DNA from: an uncultured bacterium
GTDB taxonomy: Bacteria > Bacillota > Clostridia > Christensenellales > Borkfalkiaceae
Assembly: GCA_934871445.1 (NCBI GenBank)
Contig: CAKXBD010000003.1
Span: 31,995 to 41,318 of the forward strand
Direction: 5' to 3'
DNA: 9,324 nucleotides
Part shown: positions 7,441 to 9,324 of the stretch, piece after piece
How the letters are laid out: each line of letters starts with the position of its first letter
How positions within the stretch are numbered: the first letter of the stretch is position 1
The notes under the pieces: generated by a model
The model's input: only the letters and a program-made list of their open reading frames with translations
Databases searched by the model: none
Told to the model about the DNA's origin: nothing
Made by a program: the position numbers and the translations under genes

Positions 7441-7485
7441 AAATACAGGTATTTCCGCCGACGGCAGGAATACCTGTATTTTTGT
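7441..7485 (+). terminator. Rho-independent terminator of the serS operon
   Basis: A 13-bp perfect stem pairs 7441-7453 with 7469-7481 (AAATACAGGTATT / AATACCTGTATTT). A small GCC/GGC inner stem sits in its loop, and TTTTTG follows. It begins 26 nt after the rsmF stop codon. Confidence 0.8.
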
Positions 7486-7503
7486 TTGCGGACGTTACCT
7501 TAC

Positions 7504-7580
7504 AGGGATACGGTAAAATTTTTTGTCTGAGTAAGGTTGTAATATTAATTGAGACGGTGTTTTTTTGAGGGATACCGTAT
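7504..7580. repeat. Pair of 12-bp direct repeats / interleaved inverted repeats in an intergenic region
   Basis: AGGGATACGGTA (7504-7515) recurs as AGGGATACCGTA (7568-7579), 11 of 12 identical and 64 nt apart. Since the core is nearly palindromic, ATACGGTA (7508-7515) also pairs with TACCGTAT (7573-7580). A second inverted pair, ACCTTAC (7497-7503) and GTAAGGT (7531-7537), interleaves with it. The region sits between two terminators of convergent genes. I see no convincing coding sequence, and the function is unknown. Confidence 0.5.
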
Positions 7581-7613
7581 TTTCTGATCAATGATATTGC
7601 AATCGTTCAATGG

Positions 7614-7645
7614 AAAACCCCCGCTTCCGAAGAAGCGGGGGTTTT
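7614..7645 (-). terminator. Terminator of the membrane protein gene, UUCG loop
   Basis: A perfect 14-bp stem pairs 7614-7627 with 7632-7645 (AAAACCCCCGCTTC / GAAGCGGGGGTTTT) around a 4-nt loop. On the minus strand the loop reads C(UUCG)G, the extra-stable RNA tetraloop, which suggests that strand is the one used. It lies 42 nt past the stop codon at 7687-7689. It may also act on the plus strand, as the T-run is short on both sides. Confidence 0.8.
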
Positions 7646-7686
7646 GTGTTTACATGCTGCCCGTTAAAGGGCGGGGAAATTCGACA

Positions 7687-9324
7687 TCAATCGTTATAAG
7701 GGTCGTTATCGTCCTTGTTTTCCGGTTTTTCCTCGGGCTGTTTTGCCGGGGCTTCAACGGGTTTCTTGGAGTAACGGCGCTTGGCCGCATTCGACGAAGC
7801 CGCATTGCTCGCACCCTCGCGTGCCTTTTTGAGGTGGAACTTCTTGACGAGCTTCTGTACCAACAATCCGATCATTGCGATGAACAGCGCGATGGCGATG
7901 ACGAGAGAGCTGATCAGCAGCCACATGTTCATATCGTTCGTATCGTCCGTCGTGTCGTCGGTGCTGTCGTCCGTATCCGTCGAATCCGCGGTCACGGAAA
8001 CTTCGGTATAGCTGTAATCGACAAACATCGTATAGAGAGGATTATCTTTTGCCGTCTCGGAATCTTCGTAATACAGATACGCGACGCCCTCGGTATAGGA
8101 GGATTGCGTATAGGAAGTATACTTGTTGCCGACCTCGTCTTTATCGAGCGTCGAATCGTATCTCAAAAACAGAGGACTGTCATAGAAGGAATAGGTGTAA
8201 TAGGTGACGTCGTTGCAGCCTTCCTTGAATTCTTCGTCCGTCGTCCAGCCGTTGTCGTTCTTGATTCTTTCGATTGTCTCATCGACGAGGGAGGAATACT
8301 TGTCGTCTACCGCGTCGGGCGTATTCGCGTCGAATACGACGTAGCTGCCTTCGGCGCTCTTCGTTTCTCCCGTGCGGTCGCCGCTCCATACTTCGAGGCG
8401 GTAATTCTTTTCTTCGTTTCCGGTGTGGATATAGAAGGTGCAGGTTACCCATTCGCCGTTCGTCTCGTCTCCGTCTACGGTCATCATGAGCTTGCGCTCC
8501 GGCGTTTCCGTATAGCGGGCGAGCCCGTCTATCGTAGCGAGGTCGAATACCTCGGTCGAGAGATTTCCCGTGGTATAATTCTTGTAAGCGTAGTATTTGC
8601 CGTCTTTATGATAGAACGCGATGCCGTCTTTGCCCTGACCTTTCCACTTGGAATCATCGTAGTTGTAGGAAACTCCGCCGTCCGCGACGATGAGGTTGCC
8701 TTCGTCGTCCTTTTCGTAGTTGGAGAGGTTTGCATAGAATTTTCCGCTCATGTCCGACGTATAGCCCGACCAGCGGGTATTCGCTTCATACAGACCGTTG
8801 TCCTCATTAAGATAGAACGCGATGTCCGTCTTTTTGTCGAATTTCTTGTCGGAGGGGTCCTTTGCGCAGATATTTCCGTCGTCGTCGTACCAGTAGCTGT
8901 ATTTCGGCGTAGTGAGCGAAAGGGTATCGCTGTATTTCTTATCCGTCGTATCGACGAGGTAGATATACGCTTTGGCGCCCTTGCTTACCTTTACCTTTAC
9001 CGAAACGGTGGCATAGGAACCCGAAGAAATCGTCTGCGAGGAGCCGATATATCCGTAAGCCTTTTCCGCATCGTTATAGACGAGGAGGGGCTGCGTCGCG
9101 GTTCCGAACAATTTGTTCCACCATTTGTCCTGATCGTCAATCGTGACATTCGCCGCAGCCGCGAGCTTGTTCAGCCAGTAATCCGCATTGCCTTTGTTAT
9201 ATTCGGCGCGATAGTTTGCCGCATACTTCTTGTTGATGAGACCGGCATATTCATAGCCGTTGACTTCCTTGTCCTCGCCGCCCGCGACGACATAGCCGCT
9301 GCCGCCGTTTACGCCCTTATAGTT
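7687..9324 (-). CDS. Single-pass membrane protein with large unrecognised ectodomain, C-terminal part (5' end outside window)
   Basis: I do not recognise this protein. The frame is open to the window edge (9324), giving at least 545 residues, so the N-terminus and any signal peptide are missing. The TTG at 9109-9111 is internal. Residues 1-440 of the fragment are polar and rich in Tyr, Asp, Gly, Thr and Lys with few cysteines (three), typical of beta-rich extracellular proteins. The stretch around GSYATVSVKVKVSKG (about 102-116) and the segment with YRLEVWSGD ... GSYVVFD (about 308-332) recall carbohydrate-binding-type jelly-roll strands, but this is a weak inference. A degenerate duplicated unit (DDDGN...DIAFY..DNGLYEA and DDEGN...GIAFYHKDGKYYA) lies at about 147-182 and 206-249. 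An Asp/Thr linker (445-464) precedes one membrane helix (467-489). A 55-residue tail begins with Lys-rich sequence, so it is likely cytoplasmic, and ends acidic. There is no LPxTG motif. The terminator at 7614-7645 ends the unit. Confidence 0.8.
   Translation of the reverse strand, partial: NYKGVNGGSGYVVAGGEDKEVNGYEYAGLINKKYAANYRAEYNKGNADYWLNKLAAAANVTIDDQDKWWNKLFGTATQPLLVYNDAEKAYGYIGSSQTISSGSYATVSVKVKVSKGAKAYIYLVDTTDKKYSDTLSLTTPKYSYWYDDDGNICAKDPSDKKFDKKTDIAFYLNEDNGLYEANTRWSGYTSDMSGKFYANLSNYEKDDEGNLIVADGGVSYNYDDSKWKGQGKDGIAFYHKDGKYYAYKNYTTGNLSTEVFDLATIDGLARYTETPERKLMMTVDGDETNGEWVTCTFYIHTGNEEKNYRLEVWSGDRTGETKSAEGSYVVFDANTPDAVDDKYSSLVDETIERIKNDNGWTTDEEFKEGCNDVTYYTYSFYDSPLFLRYDSTLDKDEVGNKYTSYTQSSYTEGVAYLYYEDSETAKDNPLYTMFVDYSYTEVSVTADSTDTDDSTDDTTDDTNDMNMWLLISSLVIAIALFIAMIGLLVQKLVKKFHLKKAREGASNAASSNAAKRRYSKKPVEAPAKQPEEKPENKDDNDPYND

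Noticed and set aside
7591..7686. Possible small ORF from ATG 7591 on the plus strand
   Set aside because: It reads straight through the terminator hairpin and into the antisense of the membrane protein gene, with no ribosome-binding site.
9109..9111. TTG as the start of the membrane protein gene
   Set aside because: The same frame stays open with matching composition for 71 more codons to the window edge, and no ribosome-binding site precedes the TTG.

Overview
The window looks like a chromosomal segment from a Gram-positive, Clostridia-like member of the Bacillota. The GyrA C-terminal blades, the ribosome-binding sites, the consensus promoters and the rho-independent terminators all fit this. 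GC content looks moderate by eye. An uncultured gut-type lineage is plausible, but this is inference and no marker here fixes the genus. The window is mostly housekeeping. I see no phage, transposase, CRISPR array, tRNA, rRNA or defence system.

Layout, left to right. (1) Bases 1-650 (+) hold the 3' end of gyrA, the beta-propeller end plus a very acidic tail, followed by a strong terminator. (2) Bases 859-3438 (-) hold an 859-residue cation P-type ATPase convergent with gyrA; a bidirectional hairpin separates them. (3) Bases 3439-3614 are a compact divergent promoter region with a consensus -10 on each strand. (4) Bases 3615-7415 (+) look like one operon: serS; a DEDDh 3'-5' exonuclease fused to a BRCT-like domain, joined to serS by a TAATG overlap and broken by a one-base frameshift in a C5 tract; and an RsmF-type 16S rRNA m5C methyltransferase with a triplicated linker. 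A terminator follows at 7441-7485. (5) Bases 7687-9324 (-) hold the 3' part of a large single-pass membrane protein with an extracytoplasmic ectodomain, which runs off the right edge.

The serS operon groups translation functions (tRNA charging, rRNA modification) with a nuclease of unknown role. GyrA, the ATPase and the surface protein are separate units. No gene-free stretch exceeds 300 bases. The three intergenic regions (651-858, 3439-3614, 7416-7686) hold terminators, promoters and, in the last, a pair of short repeats of unknown meaning.

Nothing here is clearly a new system. The points most worth a second look are the exonuclease frameshift with its ATGA restart, the repeat expansion in the methyltransferase, the divergent SerRS motifs, and the unrecognised surface protein.
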